From positions 3,720,001-3,784,000 of the forward strand of contig OZ242009.1 in NCBI GenBank assembly GCA_965204715.1: a DNA stretch of 64,000 bases. Direction: 5' to 3'. The notes under the pieces were generated by a model. It was not told where the DNA came from and did not search any database. It was given only the letters and a program-made list of their open reading frames with translations. How positions within the stretch are numbered: position 1 is the first letter of the stretch; every line of letters starts with the position of its first letter. This DNA comes from CATOSP01 sp965204715 (lineage in GTDB: Bacteria; Chloroflexota; Dehalococcoidia; Lucifugimonadales; UBA3495). This document shows, piece by piece, positions 52,882 through 62,297 of the stretch. The position numbers were made by a program, and so were the translations under genes.

Positions 52882-53798
52882 TCGGGGTCTCGCTTACGCA
52901 ACCCCAGCAACTCTTCCAGCAGCCCGAAGAACCGCGCACTGTCTACCTCCCCGCTTACCGCCACTTCTGGGTTTCCGTCATGCGGCAGCGTAGCCCCGAA
53001 GAGTTCCGGGTCCTCCAACTCCACCCGCAGCCCTGTCTTGCGGACAGTTATCACCTCCGGGTTAATGGCTGCGGCTACGGTCAAGGGGTCGTAGAACTCG
53101 AACCTCTGGCGTCCCTCCTCTCGGCCGAACCAGTTGGCCAGTATCTGCAACGCTAGCCGACCCAGCCGGTCATTGCTCCGGAGAGTTCCGGCGTCTTCCC
53201 GAGTTATGGCCGCCTGCCGGCACGCCCCAAGCTCGATCAGGGTGATGGGATACACACGGGACAGGACAAGATTGGCGGCGTTGGCGTCGCTGTGGATGTT
53301 GAACTCGGCGCTGGCGGTTGTGTTGCCTGGGACGTCGACTGCGCCGCCCATGACAACCAGCGAGTTGAGTCGCTCAAGGGATTCCGGGTACTGGTCCAAC
53401 AGCAGGGCCAGGTTGGTCAGTGGGCCAAGGGCGATGATAGTAAGCCCGCCGGGCGCATGGTCCAAGGCCCCAGCGAGGAACTCCACGGCGCCAATATCCA
53501 CCGGGCGGGTCTTTGGGTCTGGCAGCCTGCGTCCTATTCCGGTGGGGGTGTGGAAACGGTAGGAATGCCGGAACCTGCCCCGGTACGGACGCGCGGCCCC
53601 CGCGGCCACGGGAATGTCCTCGCGGCCTGCATATTCCAGCAACGCAAGGGCATTGCGGGTCCCGCGGGCAAGGGGGACGTTGCCACCCACTGTGGTCAGT
53701 CCAACGATCTCGAATGCCGGACAAGCAAGAGCCATGAGAATGGCGATTGCGTCGTCCACTCCCGGGTCTGTGTCTATGACGATCCTGGACCCCTTCAC
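52833..53798 (-). CDS. inosine-uridine-preferring nucleoside hydrolase family protein
   Basis: The 321-residue protein starts with VIDTDPGVDDAIAILMAL, the calcium-binding DTDPGxDD signature at residues 9-16. LTIIALGPLTNLALLL, NIHSDANAANLVL and FYDPLTVAAAI are further family blocks. It cleaves N-glycosidic bonds of nucleosides into base and ribose. The 3' end overlaps the convergent CoA-transferase gene by 49 bp. The C-terminal tail is short on conservation. It lies four bases beyond the epimerase gene's stop on the same strand. Confidence 0.92.
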   Translation of the reverse strand: MKGSRIVIDTDPGVDDAIAILMALACPAFEIVGLTTVGGNVPLARGTRNALALLEYAGREDIPVAAGAARPYRGRFRHSYRFHTPTGIGRRLPDPKTRPVDIGAVEFLAGALDHAPGGLTIIALGPLTNLALLLDQYPESLERLNSLVVMGGAVDVPGNTTASAEFNIHSDANAANLVLSRVYPITLIELGACRQAAITREDAGTLRSNDRLGRLALQILANWFGREEGRQRFEFYDPLTVAAAINPEVITVRKTGLRVELEDPELFGATLPHDGNPEVAVSGEVDSARFFGLLEELLGLRKRDPDQAGPGPPRICRKSGS

Positions 53799-53802
53799 GA
53801 GC

Positions 53803-54789
53803 CTATATCGCCTCTTCTTCGACCGCCCGGTACCGGATGAAAGACGTCACCGCGTCCAGTGAGGTGTGACGGAAGCGATAGCCCGTCTCATGGTGCAGCC
53901 CGGCGGTACTCATCACTATGGGGTGTCGCAGGAAGTCCAGCCCGGCAGCGGAAGCATCGCGCCGGGATCCCAGGTTCCATGCAAGCCGGGCCATAGGATA
54001 AGCCAAGAAAGATGGCAGACGGATGACTTTCCCTTCCATTATCTCAGCTATCTCGCTGCAGAAGACCACGCCGTCTCCGGCCACGTTGAACAGTCCGGGC
54101 AACCGCCGCTTGATGAATATCGTCATCACCCGCGCCAGGTCGTCCTCGTACACGAACTGCATGGGCAGATTGGAGTTGGACACGCCCAGCAGCAGGCGGC
54201 GGAACATTCCCAAGGCTAAATGGTCGCCGCCGGCAGGACCCAGCACGCCACAGCTTCGCAACACGGTCACCACCACATCTTCATGGTGACGTGCGAAATC
54301 TCCCAGGCGTTGCTCGGCCAGGTGCTTGTCGTAACCGTAGGAAAAACCCGGGGAGGGACGCACCGGCGCATTGACAGTCAGAGGTATCGGGTTGTCCGCT
54401 CGAGCGCCATAAACCGTGTGGGAACTCAGGTAGATTACGTGGTCTACTCTGGACTTGAGACAGTCGTCCAGGACCTGATTGAGGATGTTCAGATTTGCCT
54501 GACGGATTTCTTCGGTTTCCCGCCTGTTACGCCCTCGGCGAGCGTTAAAGGCCAGGTGTACCAGCGTTGATACCCGGTGGCGGGACAACACGTCCTCAAT
54601 CGTGTCCGCCACGTCCCTCCGGTATGCGGCCATGTTATGCACGGGGACCGCGGGCGGCCGGGTGTCTATGGCCACGATTTTGCCCAGGCTGTCGTCGTTT
54701 TCGAGTTTCCGCAGCAGGTGAGTGCCAACGTACCCGGACGCCCCGGTCACGGCGACTACCCTGGGAGTGTCTTCAGGATTCCGGTTCAT
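53803..54789 (-). CDS. NAD-dependent epimerase/dehydratase (extended SDR)
   Basis: The 328-residue protein has VAVTGASGYVGTHLL, the GxxGxxG cofactor motif, and a YGYDK motif at the catalytic Tyr/Lys position (SYGYDKHLAEQ). VIYLSSHTVYG holds the catalytic Ser. It belongs with UDP-sugar epimerases and related dehydrogenases. The start at 54789 is chosen because the Rossmann fold begins there; an upstream frame to 55062 has low-complexity sequence. It is followed on the same strand by the nucleoside hydrolase. Substrate is unknown. Confidence 0.88.
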   Translation of the reverse strand: MNRNPEDTPRVVAVTGASGYVGTHLLRKLENDDSLGKIVAIDTRPPAVPVHNMAAYRRDVADTIEDVLSRHRVSTLVHLAFNARRGRNRRETEEIRQANLNILNQVLDDCLKSRVDHVIYLSSHTVYGARADNPIPLTVNAPVRPSPGFSYGYDKHLAEQRLGDFARHHEDVVVTVLRSCGVLGPAGGDHLALGMFRRLLLGVSNSNLPMQFVYEDDLARVMTIFIKRRLPGLFNVAGDGVVFCSEIAEIMEGKVIRLPSFLAYPMARLAWNLGSRRDASAAGLDFLRHPIVMSTAGLHHETGYRFRHTSLDAVTSFIRYRAVEEEAI

Positions 54790-54920
54790 TCCAACTTCAT
54801 CGTCCGGCCAGCCGGACGGGAGACCTGTTTTCGAGACCGGCAGCCGCGCGATAGGAAACAGACGGCGCAAAAGGACTGTGAGGAGACGAGGCGGGAGGCA
54901 AGACACCTCCATGTGAATGG

Positions 54921-55652
54921 CTAACGGTGCAAGGCTTGGCGGCGTTCCCGGAACAGTTGTTGTTCCACCGCTATTATATCCGCCGGGAGGGGGTTTGCCC
55001 CACCCGGCCCGAATGCCTGGGCCAGCGCGAAAATGTGGGCCACCCGCTCCACCAGGTCGCAAACCTCAAGGGCGTCCCAGATTTCGTTCCCGGCCCCGAC
55101 TACGCCATGATTCCGGAGCAGCACTGCGTTCCTTTCTCCCATCGTCCGGGCGGCAATGAGGGCCAGTGCCTCGGAACCGGGGAAAGCGTATTCGCCGATG
55201 GGTACGCCGCCCCCGATGTGGAATACCATCTCATCGACTATTGGCGGAATTTCACGGCCCGCCACTGCCACGGCAGACGCGCACAGGGAATGGGTATGGA
55301 CCACGGCGTTGACGTCTTCCCTGGTGCGGTAGATTTCCAGGTGCAGGGGGGTCTCCGACGAGGGAACCAAACCCGCCGATACGGGCTTTCCGGACAGGTC
55401 CACCACGACCAGTTCTTCAGGACTCAGACGGTAATAGGGACGCTGCGTGGGCGTCACCAGCAGCAACCCCTCCTCCAGGTCTCCCTCAAGCCGGATGCTG
55501 GCGTTGCCGCTGTATGCGCCCACCAGTCCCCGCCGGTACATCTCCTCGCAGGCGGCGTGAAGTTCCTGCCGTTGATCGGTCCACCCGTCCAGTACATCTT
55601 GGGGCCGTGGTCCCGTTCCGCTGTTCCCATCCCGTGTTCCTTGGTTCCCCAT
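54921..55652 (-). CDS. class II aldolase/adducin family protein
   Basis: The 243-residue protein has GAYSGNASIRL, the phosphate-binding motif SSETPLHLEIY with E100, and the zinc motif HTHS (H119, H121) in VVHTHSLCAS, then RNHGVVG. The family includes L-fuculose-phosphate aldolase and similar enzymes. The start at 55652 has AAAGGAGAGGGG directly upstream. Residues 1-18, GNQGTRDGNSGTGPRPQ, are encoded by copy 2 of the dispersed repeat. It lies 71 bp beyond the stop of the squalene synthase-type gene. Confidence 0.88.
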   Translation of the reverse strand: MGNQGTRDGNSGTGPRPQDVLDGWTDQRQELHAACEEMYRRGLVGAYSGNASIRLEGDLEEGLLLVTPTQRPYYRLSPEELVVVDLSGKPVSAGLVPSSETPLHLEIYRTREDVNAVVHTHSLCASAVAVAGREIPPIVDEMVFHIGGGVPIGEYAFPGSEALALIAARTMGERNAVLLRNHGVVGAGNEIWDALEVCDLVERVAHIFALAQAFGPGGANPLPADIIAVEQQLFRERRQALHR

Positions 55653-55664
55653 CCCCTCTCCTTT
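55601..55664. repeat. dispersed repeat, copy 2 (5' end of aldolase gene)
   Basis: GGGGCCGTGGTCCCGTTCCG then CTGTTCCCATCCC matches copies 1 and 3. Read on the minus strand it encodes the low-complexity N-terminus of the class II aldolase-like protein and its ribosome binding site. Confidence 0.6.
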
Positions 55665-55723
55665 CATCCATCCCTCGGCTCCCCAGGGCCTTCGGGTTGC
55701 GGTCACTATGCCCGCTTCCCTTC

Positions 55724-56662
55724 CTAGTTGAGACTCACTGGAAGAACGTTACTCAACCACGTCTGGGCAGTAACCCGCAGCTTGACCGGCTTGCTCAAAG
55801 CTATGCGCTGGCGCAGCACGTCGAACCCGGACGTTTCAATGCGTTCCAGCAGCTTGCTGTAGACCTGGCCGATTATGGCAGGGCAAGCCCGGCTTCGGGT
55901 GGACAGATACGGCGGGAGTTTGAACCCGCTCTTGAAGTAGGTCCGTGCCCGGTCAGCCTGAAACTGCATGAGGTTGACGAAAGCATCGTTGATAATGCCC
56001 CGGCTGAGGTCATCTTCAGAATAGCCGAAGCGGGCCATCTCATCCTGGGGGAGGTAAATCCGGCCCATCCCGAAGTCCTCTCCCACATCCCGGATGATGT
56101 TGGTAAGCTGCATCGCCAACCCGAGGTCAATGGCGTGAGTCTTGGCCGCAGGAACTTTGATTGGCCGCCCCCACCCCGCTTCCGCTTCCCTGTAGCCGAA
56201 TATCTGGAGACAGATCAGCCCTACAACCGAGGCCACCTGGTAGCAGTATTCCCGCAGGTCATCGAAGTCCTTGTACCGTTGCTGAACAAGGTCCCGTTCC
56301 ATTCCCCGGAGCACTTCGTGGAAATACTCGCCGGGAATGTCGTATTTTTCAGCGACATCAGCCAGTGCAATGAACAAAGGCTCATCCGCCTTGCCTGCAT
56401 AAGCCCCGTCCAGTCTGCTGCGAAGGTAGTCCAGACCGGCGAGCTTCTCTTCAGTTGAGGCCACTGCGTCTACCGCGTCATCGCAGTGACGGCAAAAGGC
56501 ATAAGCCACGTAGACGGCACGGCGACGTTCCGAGGGCAGGGTCAGCATGGCGTAGTAGAAGTTCTTGGCCTCGCGGACGGTTATTGCCCGGCCTTCTTTA
56601 TAACCCAGTTCAAGACTGGTCACGAAGCCCCTCCTGGCTTGGATGGGGACTTTACTCACCAA
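55724..56662 (-). CDS. squalene/phytoene synthase family protein (hopanoid cluster)
   Basis: The 312-residue protein is an all-helical head-to-head prenyl synthase. The first Asp-rich motif is DDAVD at 61-65, the second is D192-V-G-E-D196 (TNIIRDVGEDFGMGRIYLP). It fuses two farnesyl diphosphates to presqualene diphosphate or squalene. It is closest in context to HpnD, but no HpnC or HpnE gene is in the cluster, so it may act alone as a squalene synthase. The start overlaps the yjbQ stop by 11 bp. Either reading keeps it in hopanoid synthesis. Confidence 0.88.
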   Translation of the reverse strand: MVSKVPIQARRGFVTSLELGYKEGRAITVREAKNFYYAMLTLPSERRRAVYVAYAFCRHCDDAVDAVASTEEKLAGLDYLRSRLDGAYAGKADEPLFIALADVAEKYDIPGEYFHEVLRGMERDLVQQRYKDFDDLREYCYQVASVVGLICLQIFGYREAEAGWGRPIKVPAAKTHAIDLGLAMQLTNIIRDVGEDFGMGRIYLPQDEMARFGYSEDDLSRGIINDAFVNLMQFQADRARTYFKSGFKLPPYLSTRSRACPAIIGQVYSKLLERIETSGFDVLRQRIALSKPVKLRVTAQTWLSNVLPVSLN

Positions 56663-57095
56663 TTACCTGGACCATCACTTCCCTGGCCCGAGGGTGGTCC
56701 AGTTCAACGAAGAATACGCTCTGCCAGCGGCCGCACTGCATCACGCCGTCCACGACAGGGATGGTCTCGCTGGTCCCCAACACCAGATGTTGCAGGTGGG
56801 CATGGCCATTGGCCGGCTCATTCTCCGTCATGTTGACCGTGCGGATGTTGAAATCGTTGTGCCGGTAATCAGCATCACGCGGGCACAATTTCTCCAGGAA
56901 GTCCTCCATGTCCTCCAAGAGTAGAGGTTCGTTCTCGTTGATCTTCACCGCTGCCGTGGTGTGCCTGGAGTACACAACCACGAAGCCGCTGCTGATCCCG
57001 GACTCGGCCACGCACTCAGATACCCATTCGGTAATGTCTATAAACTGGGGAGCGCGCTCGGTGTCGATACGCCGCGAATATGACCTGGATTTCAT
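56652..57095 (-). CDS. yjbQ: YjbQ / UPF0047 family protein
   Basis: The 147-residue protein matches UPF0047. It has GFVVVYSRHTTAAVKINENEP, HNDFNIRTVNMTENEPANGHAHLQHLVLG and GRWQSVFFVELDHPRAR, with the conserved His residues that bind metal. Members show weak thiamine-phosphate synthase activity; the true role is unsettled. It starts by ATGA overlap with shc and overlaps the next gene by 11 bp, so it is a full member of the hopanoid operon. A role there is not established. Confidence 0.9.
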   Translation of the reverse strand: MKSRSYSRRIDTERAPQFIDITEWVSECVAESGISSGFVVVYSRHTTAAVKINENEPLLLEDMEDFLEKLCPRDADYRHNDFNIRTVNMTENEPANGHAHLQHLVLGTSETIPVVDGVMQCGRWQSVFFVELDHPRAREVMVQVIGE

Positions 57096-59230
57096 CGCGC
57101 CTGCTCCGCTCCGTTCCTGTGACCAACTCCCGGTCCGCGGTCATGGAACCTGACCCTGATGTCGTCCGAAGCACGGGTTAGCCTGGCGTAACGCCCCAGG
57201 GCCATCAGTGGCCAATAGTTCCGGTACATGTGGTAATTGATCATAAACCCGCCCGGCATATCCAGGCCCTGGAAGCCGGACTCCCCCGGTTTGGGCATCT
57301 GCTTAGGCGGCTCTCCCTGCCGGTAACCGGGAAAGCCGGTGCCGGTAAAATAGGGTTCGTCCCAGGTCCCGTCAGCCCTCTGGGTCCGCGCCAGGTACGC
57401 CACGCCCCGCTCTATGCCATTGCAGTCCAGGTCACCTGCCGCTATCAGTGCGATGATCGCCCAGGCGGTCTGGGATGCGGTGCTGGGGCCTACGCCCCGC
57501 AGGACCTGGTCTACGTATGAGCCACAGCTTTCACCCCAGCCGCCGTCCTCGTTCTGGTGGGACAGCAACCATTCCACAGCCCGCCGGATATAGGGCTGGC
57601 CCATATCCTCGCCTATGGCCGACAGACCGGCCAACACGGCTGATACGCCGTATATGTGGTTGACTCCCCAGCGTCCGAACCAGGACCCGTCCTCCTCTTG
57701 TTCCGAGCGGATGTATTCATAGGCGCGGCGGGCCGCGGGAAAGTCGAGAGTGTATCCCAGTCTTCCCAGCATCTCCAGGATGTGGGCTGTGACGTCGACA
57801 CTGCTGGGGTCCAGCACCTCCCCGAAGTCGGAGAATGGGAGCTTGCTGACGTAGGTGCGGTTGTTGTTCTTGTCGAAAGCCCCCCAACCGCCATTATCGC
57901 TCTGTAGAGCCAGCACCCAGTTGACGCCCCGCCTTATGGCTTCCCTGCGGCGCAGCTCTTGCTCCGGGTCCAAGCGTGCCATGTCAAGGGCGATTATCAC
58001 CTCGGCGGTGTCGTCTATGTCCGGGTAGCGGTCATTGTCGAATTCGAAGGCCCAACCGCCAGGCTCCACGTTCTTGGCCCGCACCTGCCAGTCACCCGGT
58101 TCGAGGATCTGCCGGTCGAGAAGCCACCGGGTGGACCTCTGCACCATGGGGTTTTCGGGTGCGACGCCCGAGTCGAGTAGCGCTATCTGAGCAAGGCATG
58201 TATCCCAGACCGGAGAGATGCAACCCTGCAGGAAGAAAGTCTCTTCATCTTCCACCACATGGTCATCCAACCCCTTGAAACCCTTTTCCATTACCTCGTG
58301 GTCTGGAGGAAACCCCATGTGGTGCAGCGCGATCAGGCAGTAGACCCAGGGGGGTTGAATGCCGGCCCAGCCGCCGTTGGCTTCCTGGTGTTCCAGTATC
58401 CAGTCCACCACCCTGCGCTCGGCGGCCCCCCGGAAAGGGTGAACAGGAAGCCTCTCGTACATCCCCAGAGCCCGATTCAACAGGTACAGCGACTTGGCCC
58501 ATCCCCAACCGCCAAAACTCCAGATCTGGGGCATTGGCTTGGGGAGCGAGTAGTCGGTCTGGTCCCGCGGCCGGGGGAAAAGCTCGTCCAGGTTGGCCCA
58601 CTCCGGAACGGGGTGGGCCGGATGCTCCCTGCCCCGGCGCCTGCTCAGGACTATGAGCAGCGGCACTACAGTAGTCCGCGCCCAACTGGCGAAGTCGTAC
58701 ACGCTGAAGGGAAGAGAGGACGGCACGAGTATCATTTCCGGGGGCATATGGGGCAGCCCATTCCAGTCCCATTGGCCGAACAGGGCAAGCCAAATCTTGG
58801 TGAATACCCGGCACCCGGGAACACCGCCGCGGGAAAGGATGAAGTCCCTGGCCCGCGCCATCTCATCCGAATCGGCGGGAACCCCGGCCAGTTTCAGGGC
58901 AAAGTAACACTCTACCGACGTACTGAGGTCCCCCGGAGCTCCGTAGTAGAGGCCCCAGGACCCATCCTCCTGCTGCGCGTTCAGGACCGAGCGGCAAATC
59001 TTGTTCCAGCGCCGGTTTTTCTTGAGTTGGTCTTCCTTGCCTAGGAAAAGGGACAACATCAGGTACTCGGCTTCCATTGTGGAGTTGGACTCCAACCTGC
59101 CCCACCAGTAACCGTCATCGTACTGGACTCTCCGGAAGAAATCCCGGGAGAGCCGGATTGCCTGCTCCAGCTCCCGGTGGTCAGTGGTCAGTGGCCGGTT
59201 ACCGGCTACTGGCGTCTGGTCACTGGTCAT
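57092..59230 (-). CDS. shc: squalene-hopene cyclase
   Basis: The 712-residue terpene cyclase has the acid motif DIDDTA with D404, D406 and D407, and several QW repeats such as QDDGSW, QEEDGSWFGRWG and QNEDGGWGES. It cyclises squalene to hopene and diplopterol in the membrane. The ATG at 59230 shares ATGA with the hpnA stop, so the start is fixed by coupling. Residues 2-17, TSDQTPVAGNRPLTTD, come from a degenerate intergenic repeat and precede the conserved ELEQAIRLSRDFF. The stop overlaps the yjbQ start by four bases. Confidence 0.96.
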   Translation of the reverse strand: MTSDQTPVAGNRPLTTDHRELEQAIRLSRDFFRRVQYDDGYWWGRLESNSTMEAEYLMLSLFLGKEDQLKKNRRWNKICRSVLNAQQEDGSWGLYYGAPGDLSTSVECYFALKLAGVPADSDEMARARDFILSRGGVPGCRVFTKIWLALFGQWDWNGLPHMPPEMILVPSSLPFSVYDFASWARTTVVPLLIVLSRRRGREHPAHPVPEWANLDELFPRPRDQTDYSLPKPMPQIWSFGGWGWAKSLYLLNRALGMYERLPVHPFRGAAERRVVDWILEHQEANGGWAGIQPPWVYCLIALHHMGFPPDHEVMEKGFKGLDDHVVEDEETFFLQGCISPVWDTCLAQIALLDSGVAPENPMVQRSTRWLLDRQILEPGDWQVRAKNVEPGGWAFEFDNDRYPDIDDTAEVIIALDMARLDPEQELRRREAIRRGVNWVLALQSDNGGWGAFDKNNNRTYVSKLPFSDFGEVLDPSSVDVTAHILEMLGRLGYTLDFPAARRAYEYIRSEQEEDGSWFGRWGVNHIYGVSAVLAGLSAIGEDMGQPYIRRAVEWLLSHQNEDGGWGESCGSYVDQVLRGVGPSTASQTAWAIIALIAAGDLDCNGIERGVAYLARTQRADGTWDEPYFTGTGFPGYRQGEPPKQMPKPGESGFQGLDMPGGFMINYHMYRNYWPLMALGRYARLTRASDDIRVRFHDRGPGVGHRNGAEQAR
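59178..59230. repeat. ACTGACCACTG-type repeat forming the 5' end of shc
   Basis: On the minus strand the bases read ATGACCAGTGACCAGACGCC, then GTAGCCGGTAACCGG and CCACTGACCACTGACCACC. A related element lies at 17535-17597. Here it supplies the start codon and the first 16 or so codons of shc. Confidence 0.6.
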
Positions 59231-60213
59231 GGGGCGTAGCCGTGGTCCCGGAACCATCTGACAGCCTTCTCCAGGGCAGCCTCAAGGGAACCTTGGGGCT
59301 GGCCCAACTCAATGACGGCTTTCCGGCAATCCACAAACATTGGACTCTTCGCTATTCTCAGCCCTTCCAAGGGAATCCTCGGCTCCCGTCCGAGCAGATT
59401 GCCCTCCAGGGCTTGATCGAGGTAGGCTGCGCCGAGGGCCAGCCAATAGGGCAACCTGGTTCGGGGCGCCCGCAGGCCGGTGAGAGTATGAAGCATCGTG
59501 AACAGTTCCTTCAGCGTCACGTTCCGGTTGCCCAGTAGGTAGCGGTGCCCCGCCGCGCCCTTTTCCATTGCCAGGATGTGCCCTGCTGCAACATCCTCCA
59601 CGTCCACCACATTGAGGCCGGTCGCCACGTAGGCGGGAATCCTGCCGCGGAGAAAGTCCACCAGGATGCGGCCCGTGGGTGTGGGTTTCACATCCCAGGG
59701 ACCTACCGGCGCAGTCGGGTTAACTATGGCCACAGGCAAACCCCTGGACGCCATCTCCAACGCGACCTGCTCCGCTTGGTATTTCGACTTCTTGTAGTGT
59801 CCCACAAGATGGCCCGGTTCCACCGGAGAATCTTCGTCGGCCTGTCCTGATGCCGAGTATCCGACGGTTGATACCGTGCTGGTGTATACCACCCGGGACA
59901 CGCCTTCACGCAACGCCGCATCCAACACAATCCGGGTGCCCTCGACGTTGGTCCGGTACACAAGTTCGGGGTCGCGGGACCAAAAAGTGTAGGCGGCGGC
60001 GCAGTGGAAGACCGCCTCGCTGCCTTTCACCGCCCTGGTCACCGAGTCCCGGTCCAGAATGTCTCCGGGCGTCTGTTCTACGCCTGTGCCGTCGATTGCC
60101 AGAGTATTGCTGCCGGGCCTGACCAACGCCCGGACATGATAGCCACTCCGGTCCAGCAACCGGGCCAGGTTGCCGCCGATGAACCCGGTAGCGCCGGTTA
60201 CGAAAACCTTCAT
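59227..60213 (-). CDS. hpnA: hopanoid-associated sugar epimerase HpnA
   Basis: The 328-residue extended SDR starts MKVFVTGATGFIGGNLARLL and has VVYTSTVSTVGY with the catalytic Ser region and a Tyr-x-x-x-Lys in GHYKKSKYQAE. VAIVNPTAPVGPWDVKPTPTG is the block by which HpnA is recognised. HpnA is found in hopanoid clusters and may act on the sugar of bacteriohopanepolyols; its reaction is not proven. Both ends overlap the neighbours by ATGA, hpnG upstream and shc downstream. Confidence 0.92.
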   Translation of the reverse strand: MKVFVTGATGFIGGNLARLLDRSGYHVRALVRPGSNTLAIDGTGVEQTPGDILDRDSVTRAVKGSEAVFHCAAAYTFWSRDPELVYRTNVEGTRIVLDAALREGVSRVVYTSTVSTVGYSASGQADEDSPVEPGHLVGHYKKSKYQAEQVALEMASRGLPVAIVNPTAPVGPWDVKPTPTGRILVDFLRGRIPAYVATGLNVVDVEDVAAGHILAMEKGAAGHRYLLGNRNVTLKELFTMLHTLTGLRAPRTRLPYWLALGAAYLDQALEGNLLGREPRIPLEGLRIAKSPMFVDCRKAVIELGQPQGSLEAALEKAVRWFRDHGYAP

Positions 60214-61133
60214 GGAGCAAATTCCGGATCCGGGGCTGAGGGCCCCAGGGGAGCGGCCCCCGTTTGAGATGGGCCGGAGTGGTCAATAAATGCCAGAGCG
60301 AATCTGGCGAGACTCCGCTGTGCCTGGCGTTTCTGCCGCGCCAATTCCAACAGGGAGGGAGTCTGCCAAGGCCGGGACAGGATGTTCAGAGAGGCCCAGC
60401 CCGGCCTGCCGGACAGCCCCATCACCCAGCGGGGCAGCACCTGTCCGGCGGTGTCCAGCACGGCCCGCACTGACAGGAAGGGCACCTTGGCGGCGGCAGC
60501 CAGCCGTGCCACCCAATAGTCCTCCATGTTGACCGTGCTTACTTCGTATTGCCGGTGCAACTCCGCCTTGCTATTGCGGTCAGTTACCAACTGGTCCACC
60601 GTCATGGAGTCGGTTTCGATTGCCGTCGGATCCCTATGCTCCAGGGTTTCCTTGGCTCGCTGCCACAGCCCTGAGTCTGGCTCAAGAAACTTCAGGACAG
60701 CCCGCCGGAGAATGACCTGTTCCCCCGACGCCATACCGTCGGGAAGGCGGGTATATCGGGCAAATCCCCCTGACGCCATCCCCAACTCTGCCCGGAGTCG
60801 GGGAATTTCCTCCAGCGTCATCCCGCCGGGAGCACGCACCAACAACTGACCGAGGTCTCTGAGATGGCAGTAGCGGCCAGCCAGGACCAGGTCGCCGGTA
60901 GACAGGGACGGGTCCACCGCCCCGGCAAATCCCAGCAGGAGCAGCCCCGAGGGTGATTCATCTCCGTCCCGTGCCTGGCGTAAATCAGGCAGAAGTACCT
61001 TGAGATTGCGCTCAATGGCGTCCCGCCCGATGCCAACCAGGTGCAGGGACGCTGCCCCCTGCATGTCCCGTGTCATGAGGGCCTGGCGCACCCCGGCCAG
61101 CTCCTCTTCCATCGGCGAGATGATGGTTAACAT
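60210..61133 (-). CDS. hpnG: adenosylhopane nucleosidase HpnG-like phosphorylase
   Basis: The 307-residue protein is a nucleoside phosphorylase-fold enzyme: ISPMEEELAGVRQALM, LLLLGFAGAVDPSLSTGDLV, then VSTVNMEDYWVARLA near the ribose site. In hopanoid clusters this protein is HpnG, which releases adenine from adenosylhopane to give ribosylhopane. The ATG lies 15 bp after the hpnH stop and the stop overlaps the hpnA start. The C-terminal 25 residues are poorly conserved. The activity is taken from the family and the neighbours. Confidence 0.85.
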   Translation of the reverse strand: MLTIISPMEEELAGVRQALMTRDMQGAASLHLVGIGRDAIERNLKVLLPDLRQARDGDESPSGLLLLGFAGAVDPSLSTGDLVLAGRYCHLRDLGQLLVRAPGGMTLEEIPRLRAELGMASGGFARYTRLPDGMASGEQVILRRAVLKFLEPDSGLWQRAKETLEHRDPTAIETDSMTVDQLVTDRNSKAELHRQYEVSTVNMEDYWVARLAAAAKVPFLSVRAVLDTAGQVLPRWVMGLSGRPGWASLNILSRPWQTPSLLELARQKRQAQRSLARFALAFIDHSGPSQTGAAPLGPSAPDPEFAP

Positions 61134-61148
61134 CAGGGGCGCCCTGCA

Positions 61149-62297
61149 TCACCCGGCGGTAATTCCACCCTTGTGGGCGGCGCCGGACTTGATGAGGGTG
61201 GCCCAGTCTTTTGGTGTGTTTACGGCCTGGAAAATGGTTGCCGACTCGAACCCGCAGTGCATCATGCAGTTGGCGCAGCGCGGGTCCTTGCCTACCCCGT
61301 AACGCTCCCACAGGCTGGAGTCGTAGAGTTCCTGCACGTTCCGCACGTGCGCGTCGGCCAGCGGGTAGCAAGGTTTGCGCCAACCCATAACCGTGTAGGT
61401 CGGGTTGGACCAGGCAGTGCATTGGTACTCCCGGTCGCCCTTCAGAAAGTTCAGGTAAAGGGGGTTGTTGTAGAACCTGATGCCTTCCGTATGCTCCGGG
61501 TCCAGCAGTTTCCGGAAAATCGACCTGGACTCCCGGCGGGTCAGGAACAGGTCCTGGTCTGGCGCATCCTCGAAGTCGTAGCCTGGCGAGATCATCGAGC
61601 CCTCGACTCCGATATCCCCCACCATGCGGAACATCTCCCGCAGGTCATCAACGTCGCTGTTACGGAATATGGTGGTATTCGTGCATACCCTGTAGCCCCG
61701 GCTCAGGGCCAGGTCAATTCCCTGCACTGCGCGCTTGAACACGCCTTTCCGGGCTACCGACTCGTCGTGTTTCTCCTCCATGCCGTCCATATGCACAACC
61801 CAGCAGAAGTACTTGGACGGAGGAATCCTGTCCAGCATCCTCTCCAGGAGCAGCCCGTTGGTGCAGCAGAATACGAAATACTTTTCCGCCACCAGCGTAT
61901 TGATGATCTCGTCGATCCGGGGGTGGATCGTGGGTTCCCCGCCGGCGATGGAGACGATGGGCGCGCCCGCCTCCCGGACAGCATTCAGGGCCTCGTCCAC
62001 GGGCATCATCTTGTCCAGCACCGGCTTGTATTCCCGGATGCGGCCGCAGCCGATGCAGGCCAGGTTGCACATCTCCAACGGCTCCAGCATCGTTACCAGC
62101 GGGAACCGCTTCCGCCCTTTTAGCCGGTTCTTCAGGATGTACCAGCCAAGGCGGACCGAGAGTTCAACAGGTCTGCGGGACCGGCCTGCCGGTTCCTGTG
62201 CTTCTCCCGGACGCTGGGAACCTCGCCCCAAACCGCCTTGCCGGCCGGGGGGCGGCGGATGGGATCCGTCCCTCGATTGGTCTTTTTGCTGCGTCAT
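61149..62297 (-). CDS. hpnH: adenosylhopane synthase HpnH (radical SAM)
   Basis: The 382-residue radical SAM enzyme has the cluster motif C77-x3-C81-x2-C84 in CNLACIGCGR and SIAGGEPTIHP for S-adenosylmethionine. FCCTNGLLLERM and HMDGMEEKHDESV are HpnH blocks. It links adenosine to hopene, starting the hopanoid side chain. The first 45 residues are a basic, Gly/Pro-rich extension without homology. The ATG shares TGATG with the stop of the prenyl synthase gene, so the start is fixed. Confidence 0.94.
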   Translation of the reverse strand: MTQQKDQSRDGSHPPPPGRQGGLGRGSQRPGEAQEPAGRSRRPVELSVRLGWYILKNRLKGRKRFPLVTMLEPLEMCNLACIGCGRIREYKPVLDKMMPVDEALNAVREAGAPIVSIAGGEPTIHPRIDEIINTLVAEKYFVFCCTNGLLLERMLDRIPPSKYFCWVVHMDGMEEKHDESVARKGVFKRAVQGIDLALSRGYRVCTNTTIFRNSDVDDLREMFRMVGDIGVEGSMISPGYDFEDAPDQDLFLTRRESRSIFRKLLDPEHTEGIRFYNNPLYLNFLKGDREYQCTAWSNPTYTVMGWRKPCYPLADAHVRNVQELYDSSLWERYGVGKDPRCANCMMHCGFESATIFQAVNTPKDWATLIKSGAAHKGGITAG

